Source: Cordia subcordata (Eukaryota > Streptophyta > Magnoliopsida > Boraginales > Cordiaceae). From it: a stretch of DNA of 64,000 nucleotides. The notes beneath the pieces are model-generated. The model worked only from the letters and a program-made list of their open reading frames with translations. It was not told where the DNA came from and did not search any database. The position numbers and the translations under genes were made by a program. The DNA is taken from positions 14,923,001-14,987,000 of the forward strand of contig JAPTOF010000008.1 in assembly GCA_028554755.1 (NCBI GenBank), given 5' to 3'. This document shows, one piece after another, positions 19,800 through 31,942 of the stretch. Numbering within the stretch: position 1 is the first letter of the stretch; every line of letters begins with the position of its first letter.

Positions 19800-21224
19800 G
19801 TTTAATAATGGCTAATATTGTCAAAAGAATGAGGAAAGGGAAAAAGTTTGATAATGGCTAATAAGTTTAAAAGGATGAAAGAATTTGGAAGGAAAAATTA
19901 GTTCTAATAATGGTTACCATCCTTAAAAGAATGAAAGGATTTCGATAAAAAATTAAGATGGAAAGGAGTGAGCAAAAAATTAACTAAGATCACGCTTGGG
20001 ATGTTGGAATGGGTTTTAATGGAATGGTCATTCTAGCTTCTCATTCCTTCTTTTTTTTGTTTGGCAGAATTAATTAAACTTGGAAAGTCCATTCCTATGA
20101 ATGAAAGGTCATTCCTTGGCCAAATCCAAGAAATGAGTATTCCTAATTTAATTGAAAATCAATAAAAAATTAAAGTAAAATCACAAAAATAATTTATTTC
20201 TCATCTATTCTCTCAAAAATTCTCAATTGTGACTAATAATAAAAAATTAAAATTAAAAAAATCTAAAAATGTGAAAAGTGAAAATTTTAGAAGCTAAAAC
20301 TTTGAAAAATTAAAAATACACATGCTTATTTCATTTTTTTTTACTCTTTTCTAGTTGGAAAACATGTGTAATTTTATTGGATGACTAACTTTGCTTTTCT
20401 CAATTATATTAAGAAAAAGTAAATAAATTGAAATATTGTGTTAAAATAATGAATGATAGGATAAGTGATGCTATGTTTAATTGATGATAAAAAAACTATC
20501 AAGAATGTTTGTGTTTGTGTTAGTATTGTTTAAAATTGATTGTCATGCATACAATTTGGTTAATAGAATTCATTTTTATTCCATTTTGACTTGTTAAAAT
20601 AATTTTACAAGCTTATGAAATAAAATAAGCATTCCTTTCTAGAATTTTTTTAGTGTTTTATCCAAACACAAGAAAAAAAAATATGTTAAACATTCTGCCT
20701 GAAATTCCAGTGTGCGACCATTCTTTTTCAAGACATTTCATCATAACAAACGAGCCAACAGAGGGAGAAAATTGAATTAGAACTAAATTAAGATGAGAGA
20801 GAAAAGTAAATACAAAATGTTTGATAAGGACAAATACTATTGAAAGGAGGAAGGGAAAAAAGAAATTGATAATGGGTAATATTCTTAGGAAAAGGAAGAA
20901 AGGATTTGGGAAAAAAAAAGAACTTTTGATAATGGCTAATATCCTTAAGACAAGAGATGAATTTTGATAAAAAAATGGAAAAAGATTGAGTGAGAAATTA
21001 TTAAAGAGAGAGAGAAAATTAAATTAGAAAAGATAAATTAAAATGAGAGAGAAAATAAGAAAAAAAAGATTGATAATGGCTATAATGGTTAAGACAATGA
21101 GGAAGGGACAAAAAAGTTTGATAATGTCTAATATGCTCAAAAGAATGAAGAAATGATTTGAAAGGAAAAAAGAAGTTTTGACTTTTAATAATGGCTAATA
21201 TATATCCTTAAAAGGAGGAAAGAA
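19800..21224. repeat. Degenerate purine-rich repeat field with GATAATGGCTAAT motif
   Basis: The motif GATAATGGCTAAT, or a close variant, occurs about eight times (near 19803, 19845, 19905, 20870, 20928, 21072, 21118 and 21186), each followed by AAAAGAATGAGGAAAGG-like purine runs. The same unit resumes after the Helitron (23290-23400). It is an old, irregular tandem array split by at least two insertions. Confidence 0.65.
19989..20757. mobile_element. Possible MITE or small DNA transposon within the repeat field
   Basis: The repeat field breaks off at about 19988 and resumes at about 20758. Ends are weakly inverted: left CACGCTTGGGATGTTGGAATGG, and the right end complements to GGCTCGTTTGTTATGATGAAATG. 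No clean target duplication was found. It has no coding capacity. Confidence 0.4.
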
Positions 21225-23288
21225 TCTCTACTATATTAAAAAGATTCACTCTATCATATTGTTATTCATTTATGGTTCTTTGTGGCAACATTGTAATAAC
21301 TTTCAAGGGAGGCATAATTGTTAATGGTAATTTATATAATATTTGTTATGGCAAAGTTGTAATTTCATTTTTGTGATGGCAAAAATATAATTTTACATTT
21401 ATTTTTTCTTTTTTTTTTTTGCTAGCAAAATGTTTTTTTCTCCTTTTTAATATTTTTATTAATCATGTCTTTCAATTGTAGGAATTGGTTCTCTCTACTT
21501 TATTTATATTAAAAGGATTCACTTTCTCATGTCATTATTCATTCATGGTTCTCCATGGCAATATTTTAATAACTTTCAAAAGGAGGCATAATTGTTACTA
21601 GAAATTTATATAATATTTGTTATGGCAAAGTTGTAATTTTATTATTTATATTAAAAAGATTCACTTTCTCATGTCACTATTCATTCATGGTTCTCCATGG
21701 CATTGTTGTAATAACTTTCAAAAGGAGGCATAATTGTTACTAGCAATTTATATAATATTTGTTATGAAAAAGTTGTAATTTTATTTTTATTATGGTAAAA
21801 ATATAATTTTTCATTTATTTTTTTTCTTTTTTCCTTTGCTAGAAAAATAATTTTTTTCTCTCTTTTCCTATATATTTATTAATCATGTTTTTAAACTGTA
21901 AGAATTAATTCAAGTTTTTAATATTTGAGTTTTGAAGGGGAAAAATATTCAATCAAGTTAAAAGAATTAGTTTAATTTTTTAGGTTCAAATTTTTAAATT
22001 TCTAGAACCAAAAAAAAAAAAACCATTTGAGTGGATAATTTTACCTTTACTATAATTTTTCTCCTCCTTTTTCCTTCCTAAACAAAATTATGTGCTCTAC
22101 TTCTCTATTAATCATGCCCTTTTCTCTTTTTTGGTCTTTTAAAATTTTTATTTGTGAAAAAAAATATCTAATTAGGTTAAGGATAGGAATACATTTAAAG
22201 TTTTTAGTTCAAATTTTTTTGCACTTTTAAGCTAAAAAAGTATTAAATTGAGCATTTAAAATCTTAAAGACTGAATGGCGTTTTTTGGTTTTTTTTTTAA
22301 ATATTTTTTGTTAATTTACACTAAATTCAAAAATAAATTGATTTGTTAAATTGTATTGTGCCAATTTATACTAAATGTGAAAATAAATATGAAAGGTGAA
22401 AAATAATAAAAATAAAAATTTAAATTCACCAATATTACAATTATCTAAATTTGAATAACTATTAGATCATTCCATATTATATTTAAAATACTCATAAAAA
22501 CAAAAAGAATAAAAAAGTTATTTTTAGGGGTAATTCAAATAATTTTTTTTTGTTCGTAACAAGAATGATATGCTATCTTTTTTTCTTCTTTGCTAATCAT
22601 GTCTTTCAACATTCTCCTAAGGGTAGATATTGGTCTTTGAATTTTTTTAATTTTTAGACTTAAATTTTTGAACTTTGAGAGCAAAAAAAGCTATTCAATT
22701 TGGTATTGAAAATTATAAAACCTTATTAGAATTTAGATAGACGAGTTTTGGACTTTCAAGTTCGTGTTTCATTCTTTATATTATGATAACTGAAATTCAA
22801 TTCAATAATAAATATGAAAAGGTGAACAAAAATAAATTTATAAGGTTTAGATTTGTCTAAATTATAATTTTTTAAGTTCAAATAGTTGTGAAATCATCTC
22901 AAATTATATTAAAATACTTACAACAATAAAAAGGAAACTTTTCAGGTAGGTTCATGTGTAAATTTTACACTTGAAGCAATCAAATTAGGTAAAGTACAAA
23001 AGAAAATTTACAAAATTCCCACCATATATTCACCAAACTCTATTGTTTTCCCAATTTTCTTTTCATTCTATAATTATTCTCATCCTAAAATTTTCAAAAC
23101 AACAAAGAAACCAAATTCACACCTTTTTAGGTTTCAATTTATATAAAGAGAAACATAAATGTAAATACAATTTCTTTAAGTCCTTGCAAGATTATTGAAT
23201 TTTTCAATAAACATTTATTACATATTATAAGTTTTATATTACCATAATATTGGGTAATGTACTCGTGCCTTGCAAAATTATTTACTAG
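21225..23288 (+). mobile_element. Non-autonomous Helitron (2064 bp)
   Basis: The 5' end TCTCTACTATATTAAAAAG is a typical plant Helitron start. The 3' end is CTAG (23285-23288), preceded by ACTCGTGCCTTGC, one arm and loop of the usual terminal hairpin with the second arm decayed. It sits between A (21224) and T (23289), the canonical AT target, with no duplication. It encodes no Rep/helicase. The 5' region is repeated inside: the ATTAAAA-GATTCACT segment occurs near 21234, 21514 and 21645. Confidence 0.78.
21234..21900. repeat. Internal direct repeats of the Helitron 5' region
   Basis: Three copies of a segment with GATTCACTTTCTCATGTCA and GGAGGCATAATTGTTA. Copies two and three are closest, so duplication occurred in at least two steps. 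Such tandem gain near the 5' end is common in Helitrons. Confidence 0.85.
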
Positions 23289-23929
23289 TTTAAATGAAAA
23301 ACAGAGATGGAAAGGATCAAATTAAGAATTAATTAAGAGATAGAAGATTAAATTAGAAAAAATAAATTAAAATGAGAGAACAAATAAAAAGATAAAGTAA
23401 AATATAGAAAACATATATAATTGGCATGACAATTAGGATCTCGTGTAAGAAGTGATGAAGAAAAAGGTGATATACATTACAAGAAATTTGGTGCATTGCT
23501 GACACTTATAATATGACGCATTAAAGGTTGTTGGCAAAAGCAATTTTCTGTAAATATTTCACCGACGGTCTTGAGAAATGTCAGGGTAAATTTTTTTCCC
23601 TGATGGATATAGTTAAAGAGTTGGTATCTTTGGCAGATTAAGATAGTACAATAATTTTCAAGTTTGTTTCTAGTGCTTTGGGATAAAATCGTCTCCATTG
23701 TTATGAAGCAAATGCAACCTTGCTAACACTTAAGCTTAAATGTCATTAATAATATTTATAATTATACTATACTAGTGATGAATCTTATCTGTCATTATAG
23801 TACCATTTTTGCTGACACTTATTTGTGTGAGCAAGGATCACCAAGGCTATGGACTTGGAGGAGAACAATATTGAGACGATGATCGTATGATTTCTATTGA
23901 ACTGATTATAAATTGGTGGGACAAAATGA

Positions 23930-24800
23930 TCCAAATTGGTAATGCAATGTTATATGGGCTGCTTGCAAAAGAGGCCATTTGTGGGCCGTCTTTGGAGGTT
24001 CAAGGGCTCGAGGCCAACCCATGAATGTAGGGTATTTTCATGACTAAACCATGAAAATAGAGCACGTCATGAAGTAGAGACAGAGAATTTCATGACTATG
24101 TCGTAAAGTTTCTAGCGAATCATGAAATTTGCTTCGAACCCATGAAATTGATGGATAGCAAATTTCATGGCTATGTCATAAAAATCCAGGCGAACCCATA
24201 AAATCTTAGTTGAACCTATGAAATTGAGGTACGAGGCTAGGCCACTTGGCTTGAATTTAGGTTAGCCCAGCTAGAAGTAAGGTTATTTTTATTTCTTTCC
24301 TTTTAGGATTAGGACCTTATGGGAGTATAAATACTCATTCTATTTCCACACATTTATTGACATTTACATACAAATTATATTAGCTTTGCTAATTCCTCTA
24401 CATTTTGCAAGTGTGGCATGTTTGGATTCATTGGTTAATGAAGAACTGGTTTTCTTATCAAGGTATTTTTACTTTGTGATGATTATTGCTCTATTTTCAA
24501 GCCCTATTATCTACATTTCTAGTCTTTGATAGATTAGGGGTTCAGTAGGGAGGGAATTTTTCTAGCTTACTTTATGAATTCAAAGCGTGATGTTGGGGTT
24601 TCGGATCAATCTATGTCCTTGGGATTTTGCATCACTTATTCTGATAGCTGTCAATCTTTAGGCGTGTTTGACTTTGTTTAAGAATTGGTTGTTGTGATAT
24701 TCTTTTGGTTATTATTCCCTCTTTAGTTTTCTAACAGGTTGTCATTGTATTGTACACATCACTATGTGCACTCAATTCTTTTGGTAGTATTGAAAACACT
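23930..24800 (+). other. LTR-like or promoter-like segment with CATGAAATT palindromes
   Basis: Repeats of TTTCATGACTATGTCGTAAA and ATGAAATT (24040-24240) are followed by a TATA box (AGTATAAATACTC near 24325) and a pyrimidine-rich leader. This is the layout of an LTR promoter half, but terminal repeats and TSDs were not found. It may be a nested solo LTR in the CACTA element. Confidence 0.3.
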
Positions 24801-25199
24801 TTTATGTTACATTGTATCAGCTTAGCCTTTTTCTTGACTTATGTCACTTTTCTTTTCTCTTAGGTATTGCTATTTGGCCTTGTATCTTTACCTACCTTTA
24901 TGGCTATAGATTCTCTAACCAATACTCAGCCTCAGCTTCACTTTTTTTTATGTTCAATAGCAGACTAAAGAAAGAAGTAGCCTAAAGCAAATCTTACATT
25001 CCAAAAGAGAAGGACCATTTTCCAGTAAATCTCACCCAAGCTAGCTTTGTAAATCATGGTTTTTATCTTGGTTTTATGGCTCATAATAGATGGATTCCTT
25101 TTGTAGATAACTTATTTGATAAAATGCTACTTAGATGGATTTCCTTTGAATGCTAGGTATTTTAAGGATAAAAGATAAAAGTATTGATCATTAGTCACC

Positions 25200-25930
25200 T
25201 TTCAAATCTATTATTGTTGCAAGCAACAATTAACTTTAATAATGGATATGCTCAAAAAAACTAATTTTTTAGGGGGAAAAAGGAAGAAGAAACAACACAA
25301 TGGAGTCAAACTCCTGAACTTGATTAGCGTCTTGATATCGTTAAAACATCTAATGAAAAAGATACTTAATAAGCTTAAACATTGAAAAAGAGAGTTGTTC
25401 ATAAGAACTAAAAAGCAATTGAAAAAATAGTTGTGGTTTGAAGGCTTTGGTGTGCTGACAAAACTAATTAAGGAAAAAAAGCAGCAGCAACACAAAAGAC
25501 ATGCTAAAAAACTATTCTAAAAAATAACTAAAAGAAAAAGAAAAGAAGAAGTAGCACAATATACGACTTCAAAAAATTTGAAGGGAAAAAAAAAAAGAAG
25601 TTGTGTTAAGAAAACTAATTATATAACACTATTCTAAAAAATTATTATTTAGAGAAGAAGAAGAAGAAGAATAAGACGAAGAAGTAGGGACGTGCTAAAA
25701 GAATAATCTACGCTAAAAAATTAATTAAGAAACAATAACAAGAAGACGAAGGAAATGCTAAAAAAATAATTAGGTTTCAAACAAGAAGAAATAACAAAAA
25801 GCATAAGGTGTGATAGAATCAAACTCATGACCTTTATTTGACATGTAGAATAATCATCCATGAAGCCAAATTGAATCATTTAGCCTAATTAGGGTGGAAA
25901 TATATGTATAAAAAATTTTCTTGCAAAAGT
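25200..25930. repeat. Purine-rich degenerate repeats
   Basis: Loose copies of TGCTAAAAAA(C/T)TA...AAGAAGAAG spaced 60-100 bp, including a (GAA)n run near 25651-25675. The minus-strand ORF 25211-25495 is the antisense of this low-complexity tract and is not a gene. Confidence 0.5.
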
Positions 25931-25999
25931 AAATAAAAATTAAAAAAATTTGAAAAATGAAGAGTGACGACAGCTATCGTGCACCACCACCTTAGGTCC

Positions 26000-26925
26000 A
26001 CCCTTGTATATATGTTAGCCCAACCTCATATAGCTATAATCCAATTTTCCTAACCTTTAGAGACATAAAAGACTTTGGTAATATTATGATAGATTAAATT
26101 GTAATGATTAATTAATAATATAATTATGATACAATGTGTTAGAAAAATTTAATAGCATTATTCATTATGAGAGAATCCAAATCCTACTTTTACTTCTCTA
26201 TTCGCCATATATTATCCATATATGCAGCTTGTCTACTTGTAAAATACGAACGTGGTTACAAGTTCTGGCCATGCAAAATCCTAGAGCCATTAGTTCCACC
26301 ATAAATTAAAACTTAGTTTACTATTTACTTTTTACTTGTTTATCTCTTCTTTGATGGTGCATTTTTCTTTTTCCTTTTGGCCTTGTGGTACTTAAAAAAG
26401 ATACGAATTAGTTTTTTATAAGAAAAAAAGACAAAACCATTTTTGGTAAAAAATGTTACTAGCAGAAATACGCTTATTAAAGTAGACATCTATTAAAGTA
26501 ATTAACTATGAATATATAGTAATGGATGTGACCTTGAGCATGCTCTTAAAAATATAAGGTAGAATATCATAGTTTCTTTTCTCATTCCTAATGATATATT
26601 CAATCTTCCTAATAATTGAATATATTGGATTTTATATATCTTTAGCCTGGAGGATATCTAGAACCATAAAAATTGAGAGGATACAAAGATGATATCACCT
26701 TTAAACACCATCAACATGCATGTTAAGTTCGATAGTATGACGAGAGATAAGTGGGATAGCTTTTTATTTTTCTTATCATCCATATGCATTCAATTAGCTT
26801 GTTATAATGTTGGCCACTTGCTCTATGTTCCATCTTGTGAGGCTTAACTGAGCACCAATAATGATATGTCAAATTTATTGCCAGTCAACTTGAGTCTTTT
26901 TCCTGGTGTAGATTTTCTTGATACA
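26000..26925. other. Unassigned DNA upstream of the transposase
   Basis: No ORFs or repeats that I can support. If the CACTA call is right this is its 5' leader. Confidence 0.4.
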
Positions 26926-29900
26926 ATGGATAAAACATGGATTTAGAAGCCCAAGACTAGCACTAAATATAAACAAGGGGTTATAAAGTTTATTTACCTT
27001 GCTTTTGAGAAAGTATCAAGTGATGGAACAATATTTTGTCCTTGTATTGATTGAGTTAATTATTTTTGGAGGACATGCGATAAGGTGACAAGTCATTTAT
27101 TGTTTAGAGGTATATTATCTGGGTATACTAATTGGCTTTACCATGGAGAGTCAATTACATCTAGTGTTGGACCATCTGTTATTCATCAAGAAGCATCCTT
27201 TAACATGGCTTTTGATATTCACCACCTATTACGTGATGCAATTGCAATTCAAGACTTTGATGTGCAATCACCTAATCAAAATTGTGATAAGCATGGTATG
27301 AATCACGAGGATATGTTGCATGACAATGCAATAAGGTGTGTATCATGAGGATATGTTACATGATGATACTTATGTTGCTGGTGGGATTAAGAGATAGCTC
27401 AAATGGTTAAGATTATCTTCCCTAGGTGTGAGGTCTTGGGTTCAATCCCATGGAATTGGGGGCTTTAACCCAAAAAAAAAATGCTTATGTTGCTAGTGGT
27501 AATGAAGAAACCTCTGAATTTTACAAGTACATAGAAGATGGCAATCAAAGTTTATATCCAGATGGTAATGGTCTCTCAATGTTGTCTTTTATTGTCCAAC
27601 TTTTGCAAATAAAATGCAGACATTAGAGGTCTAACAATTCAATGGATAAACTTGTGCAGTTACTCAAAGAAGCATTTCCACATGCAAAAATGCCTTCTTC
27701 ATTCAAAGGAGCTGGAAAAATTACTAATGTATTATGCTTAAGCTATGAAAAGTATTGATGTATGTCCAAATAAGTGCATTTTGTATCAGGGTGAAAAGGC
27801 CAATGATGATTCATGCAGCATTTGCCATGCTTCTCGATGGAAATTTGTTGGACGTGAAAGCACTCAGGAAGGTTGTCAAAGTACAAGGAACCGAAAAAAG
27901 GTACTTGCCAAAATATTATGTTACTTTCTTTTAATACCCAGGGTTTAGAGGTTACATCTATCATCCATAACGTCCCTTTCTATGAGATGGAATGATGAAA
28001 TGCACCAACAAGATGGATATTAAGGCATCTAGCAGATTCATTAGCATGGAGATTAGTTGATGATTGTTATCCAAATTTTGTAACTGATCCTCATAATATT
28101 AGGCTTGGTTTAACATCTAATGGTTCAATCCATTTGAAATAATGAATAATGCATACAGTATTTGGCCAGTTATATATATGCATATAATCTTCCACCATGG
28201 ATATGCATGAACAAGAATCTTTGATTTTATTTATGATAATTACAGGTGAAAAGGGCTAGGAGATAACATTGATGTGTTTTTACAACTCCTAACAGCTGAG
28301 CTACTTCAATTTTAGAATGGGGTTGATACATATGATGGAGCCACTCAACAAACTTTCAAGATGCGGGCTATACTTATGTGGACAATTAATGATTTTTCTA
28401 CTTATGCTTATTTATCTGGGTGGAGTACTAAAGGGAAAAAAAGGCTTCCCTATGTTGTGCAGATAAGACTGATTCAAGATGGTTATGTAAAGGAAAGAAA
28501 CATTGTTACTTAGGGCATCTTCAGCGGTTAAGTCCATCACATCAATTTCGATCACAAGGACACTAATTTAGTGGTACCGCCGAAATGAGATCTCCACCTA
28601 TTCCTTTGTTTGGTAGTGATGTATTATGGCAATTAAATGAATTGACTTCATATATGAGAAGTGACTTAATCATACTAATGGCGAAAATTCATAGAAAAGG
28701 AAAAGTATATTCTTTAAGTTGCCCTTGTAGGAGCATCAGATATTACGTGACAATCTAAATGTGATGCATACAGAAAAAATTTATGTGAAAATGTGATTGG
28801 AACATTGTTGAAAGTTGGCAAGACAAAGAAAGAAAATGAAAACTCACGAGAATACTTGGCTTTGATTGGTATAAAATCCCAACTACATCCTCAAATAGCT
28901 TCTAATGGGGAAAAGACCATGCCTCTTGCTTGCTATCACATGTCGAAAGATGAGAAAGATGTATTTCTTCAGATTTTAAAAGATGTTAAAGTTCTTGATT
29001 GTTGTTCTTCAAATATTTCAAAGGGTGTTGTTAATCTAAAGGATTAGAAGCTCCAATCTCTAAAAACTCATGATTTTCACATCATGATGCAAGATCTTCT
29101 ACCAATTGCACTTTGAACATATATAATTGATAAAGTCACCAAAGTCGTAATGGAAAACACTAAATGTTGAAGAACTTAACCAATTGGAGTCTCATGCAAC
29201 ATTGACATAATGTTAGATGGAAAGAATTTTTTTCTCCTTTTTTTCACAATAATGGTCTATCTTGTAATACATATTATTGTAGAAGCAAAGTTGCTGAACC
29301 CGTATAGGATAGATGGATAGTCCCAATTGAGAGGTAATCATTTGTTCACTTAATATGACTTTTCATTGTTTTTTTTTCAGTGACAAATATTATGACTTGA
29401 TTGACACATGATAGATGCTTAAAAGAGTTCAAGCAATATGTTGGCAACAAAGCGCAACAGAAAGGCTCAGTTTGTAAATGATACATTGCTAATGAGTGTT
29501 TGACATGTTGCTCTAGGTATCTTGATGGAGTTGACACAGTGTTTAATTGCCCACACCGAAATGCTGACGTAATAAGCCTTGAGGGAGAAAAATATTTATT
29601 TGAGTTTGCTGAAAGCTATTGGCGTCACTGAATTTAAATTACTAGATAAGAAAAATAGGTGGAAGTACATAGATATGTGTTGTTTCAACATGAAGAAGTG
29701 ACCTAATTCCATGAGTAAGTTCAATTTTTTATTCACTTTGCAAATTATTCTATTATACCAATATTATTTATGCTAATGTTTTGTGTAGAGAATATAAGAG
29801 AATGATGAAACGAAAACTTCATCATAAAAGGCCAGCGCCATATGTTCTTCATAAGCTAATGTATGAGAAGCTTCATGATTTGTTTAAACAGCATGTAAGT

Positions 29901-30510
29901 GAGAAAAAATTTGATAATATATTATATAATTGTAATACTCATAGTTTATATTTGAATAATAGGTTTCTACATTAGTAGAAGCGTTGTATTTAAGACTATA
30001 AGGAACTTGCTACTGGACCTAATAAATATGCAAAAAGTTATGAAGGAATGATAATTAATAGCACCAAATTTTACACTAAAGAAAGGAACAAAGAGAAGAA
30101 AACACAATGGTTGTCAAGTCACAAACAACAAATTATGCATCTCGATATGATCAACACCCTATTGATGGTGATATAGATTTCTTTTGTGAGTTGATCAAAA
30201 TAATTTAAGCTTGATTATTATGGATATTACAAGTATTATTTTGATTTGACAGGGCTGATGTGACAAAGGGTGTAAAGAACAATCAACTTAGGTTTTCATT
30301 GGTGAATTTCTCACGTTTGATGCATACAGAGGAGCGTATAAGTCATAACCTATTTATGCTATCCTCTTAAGCTCAACAAGTATTTTATGTGCAAGATCCT
30401 AAATGTCCAAAGTGACATATAGCCCTTAAAGTAACAGCAAGGAATGTATTTGATGTTGGTGATGAGAATTTTTTTCCAAGGATTAGCCCATGGTATCACT
30501 GAAAATGATC
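26926..30510 (+). pseudogene. TNP2-type CACTA transposase, decayed
   Basis: Fragments in order across frames. The transposase-associated domain starts MDKTWI at 26926 and continues through GYTNWLYHGE (27120-27150). The TNP2 core follows: CPNKCILYQGEK near 27763, TDPHNIRLGLTSNG near 28085, and IGTLLKVG with LACYHMSKDEKDVF (28793-28975). The next part has YIANECLTCCSRYLDGV (29485-29535) and LATGPNKYAKSYEGMIIN (30007-30055). The C-terminal domain reads VNFSRLMHTEERISHN and AQQVFYVQDPK (30300-30400). Splice-acceptor-like TTTTTCAG and TTTGACAG precede 29381 and 30254. Dozens of stops and frameshifts, plus a SINE insertion, make it inactive. The enzyme would cut CACTA termini. Confidence 0.85.
27385..27483 (+). 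mobile_element. tRNA-derived SINE (99 bp) inside the transposase
   Basis: Pol III A box TAGCTCAAATGG and B box GGGTTCAATCC lie about 40 bp apart, and the 3' end is an A run. Target duplications CTTATGTTGCTGGTGG (27369-27384) and the same with one A for G (27484-27499) prove retroposition. Not a real tRNA: no acceptor-stem pairing. Confidence 0.85.
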
Positions 30511-30540
30511 GTGAGTTTGATGATTCTAAATGGGTACAGA

Positions 30541-31942
30541 CAGATATAAATGAAAATATTTATCTACATAATTAAAATATTTAAAGAGCAAGATAAAATA
30601 TTTATAGCTTTAGTTAGCGTGGTTTTATTCATTATACATCTAATAATTTGTTTTTGTTTTCTTTCTTCTATCTTGCTGCTAATAGGTAAAGTCATGCTTA
30701 ATTTGAATAATTTTTTTTTTCGCATTTTTGTCCTTACAGGGATAATAAGACGTTAAAATTTTTTTTTCATCTTTTTGCTAACAAGTGAAGTTATATTTTG
30801 AAAATCAAGTTTTTGCCTCTTGGAAAACATTTCTTTATTAAGCAACAGTGGGGTGGTTTTGTTCGTTTATACTTTTGAAGTGTTCTTGTGGTCTCATAAC
30901 CAAAGTTGTGACATATGCTAACACTTGTAGGCATGGAAGCTTTAACCTTTATTTGTAACTCTCTTTTGGCTTTTAGTTGTAGTAAAGCATTAGAAAAGAT
31001 GAATGTGCATTTTGCTTCAATATAGCTTGTTTAATGTTCTAGAATCTCTATACCAACTTTGCTTTTGCATCTCTTACTGCTTTAAAGGTTAGGTGAGACT
31101 CATGAGTACAAATTTGCATTCTATAGTTATGCTATTAAATTGCTCGTCACTTTATAGAATTTATTAATTTTTTGTATCTTTAAATTTTTAATTTTAAATA
31201 TTTTATTCTATTTTATTTTATTTTTTGAAACACCCCACCCTTATGGATTCAAACTTAGGACCTCGTTCTTGAGGAAGATAACCGCTTGACCTATCCCTTG
31301 ATCCGTAATTTTTAATCTTTTAATCACTTAATCTTTTAAGTTTTTAAATTGTTAAATTTTTAATTTTTTTACTTTTTAAAATTTTTTAAGTTTTGATTTA
31401 GATTAATTATTATATTTAATTTTTAATCACAAATGCATATATATAAACTAATGTTTATAAAATGCAGACTAAAGAAAAAAAAAACATAATTGATACTTTT
31501 TCAGAACTCCTTTGTCCACAACCAAACCCATTATACCTGCTCTTTTGCCAAATTAAACTTGCTCTTTTCTCTTAATTTTTCTATTGAACCTAAATCCATA
31601 TAGGCTTTTCATCCTTAAACAGTTAAAAAAATGATGTTAATTGCTACAAGATAAAGAAAATAAAAAAAATAAAGAAATTCTTTCAAGGTGTCATGTGATG
31701 CTTTAGTCAAGTTCTATATTATAAAAAATTAGTGCACTCACGTCTGTGCTCTATGCAGTTTTATAATAGTTGATTGCAGAGTCACTTAACTATTTTAATA
31801 TATAGTGTAGATTATTAGTCATGTTGTTTAAGTAGATTCAGTATAATAAATTTGATAAACTTCAATGATTGAGGGAGTCAAAATTAAATATTATATAATT
31901 GACTTAATAATGCCAAACCAAAAAATTTGATGCTAGTTATGT
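30541..31942. other. AT-rich DNA, mostly unassigned
   Basis: Strong A/T runs. Apart from a minus-strand SINE near 31221-31305 nothing can be supported, and the short ORF 30550-30756 is low-complexity. Confidence 0.45.
31221..31305 (-). mobile_element. tRNA-derived SINE, minus strand
   Basis: On the minus strand GGATAGGTCAAGCGGTTA is an A-box segment and AAGTTTGAATCC a B box, followed by an A/T tail. Flanking AATTTTTAATTTT and AATTTTTAATCTTT may be the target duplication, but the region is too AT-rich to be sure. Related in layout to the SINE at 27385. Confidence 0.6.

Larger units (their letters stand above)
23475..30540 (+). mobile_element. CACTA (En/Spm) transposon, 5' end and transposase; 3' end not found
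   Basis: CATTACAAGAAATTTGG at 23475 is a one-base variant of the CACTACAAGAAA terminus. Subterminal motifs GCTGACACTTA or GCTAACACTTA recur near 23498, 23722 and 23812, as in CACTA ends. A TNP2-type transposase lies downstream on the same strand (26926-30510). No inverted TTCTTGTAGTG was seen before 31943, so the 3' end is lost or diverged. Linking the 5' end to the transposase is an inference. Confidence 0.55.

Noticed and set aside
25211..25495. 94-codon minus ORF with hydrophobic runs
   Set aside because: Antisense of a GAA/AAAAG-rich low-complexity tract; no family character.
27385..27483. Functional tRNA gene
   Set aside because: A and B boxes are present but no cloverleaf pairing, and it has an A-tail and target duplications of a SINE.
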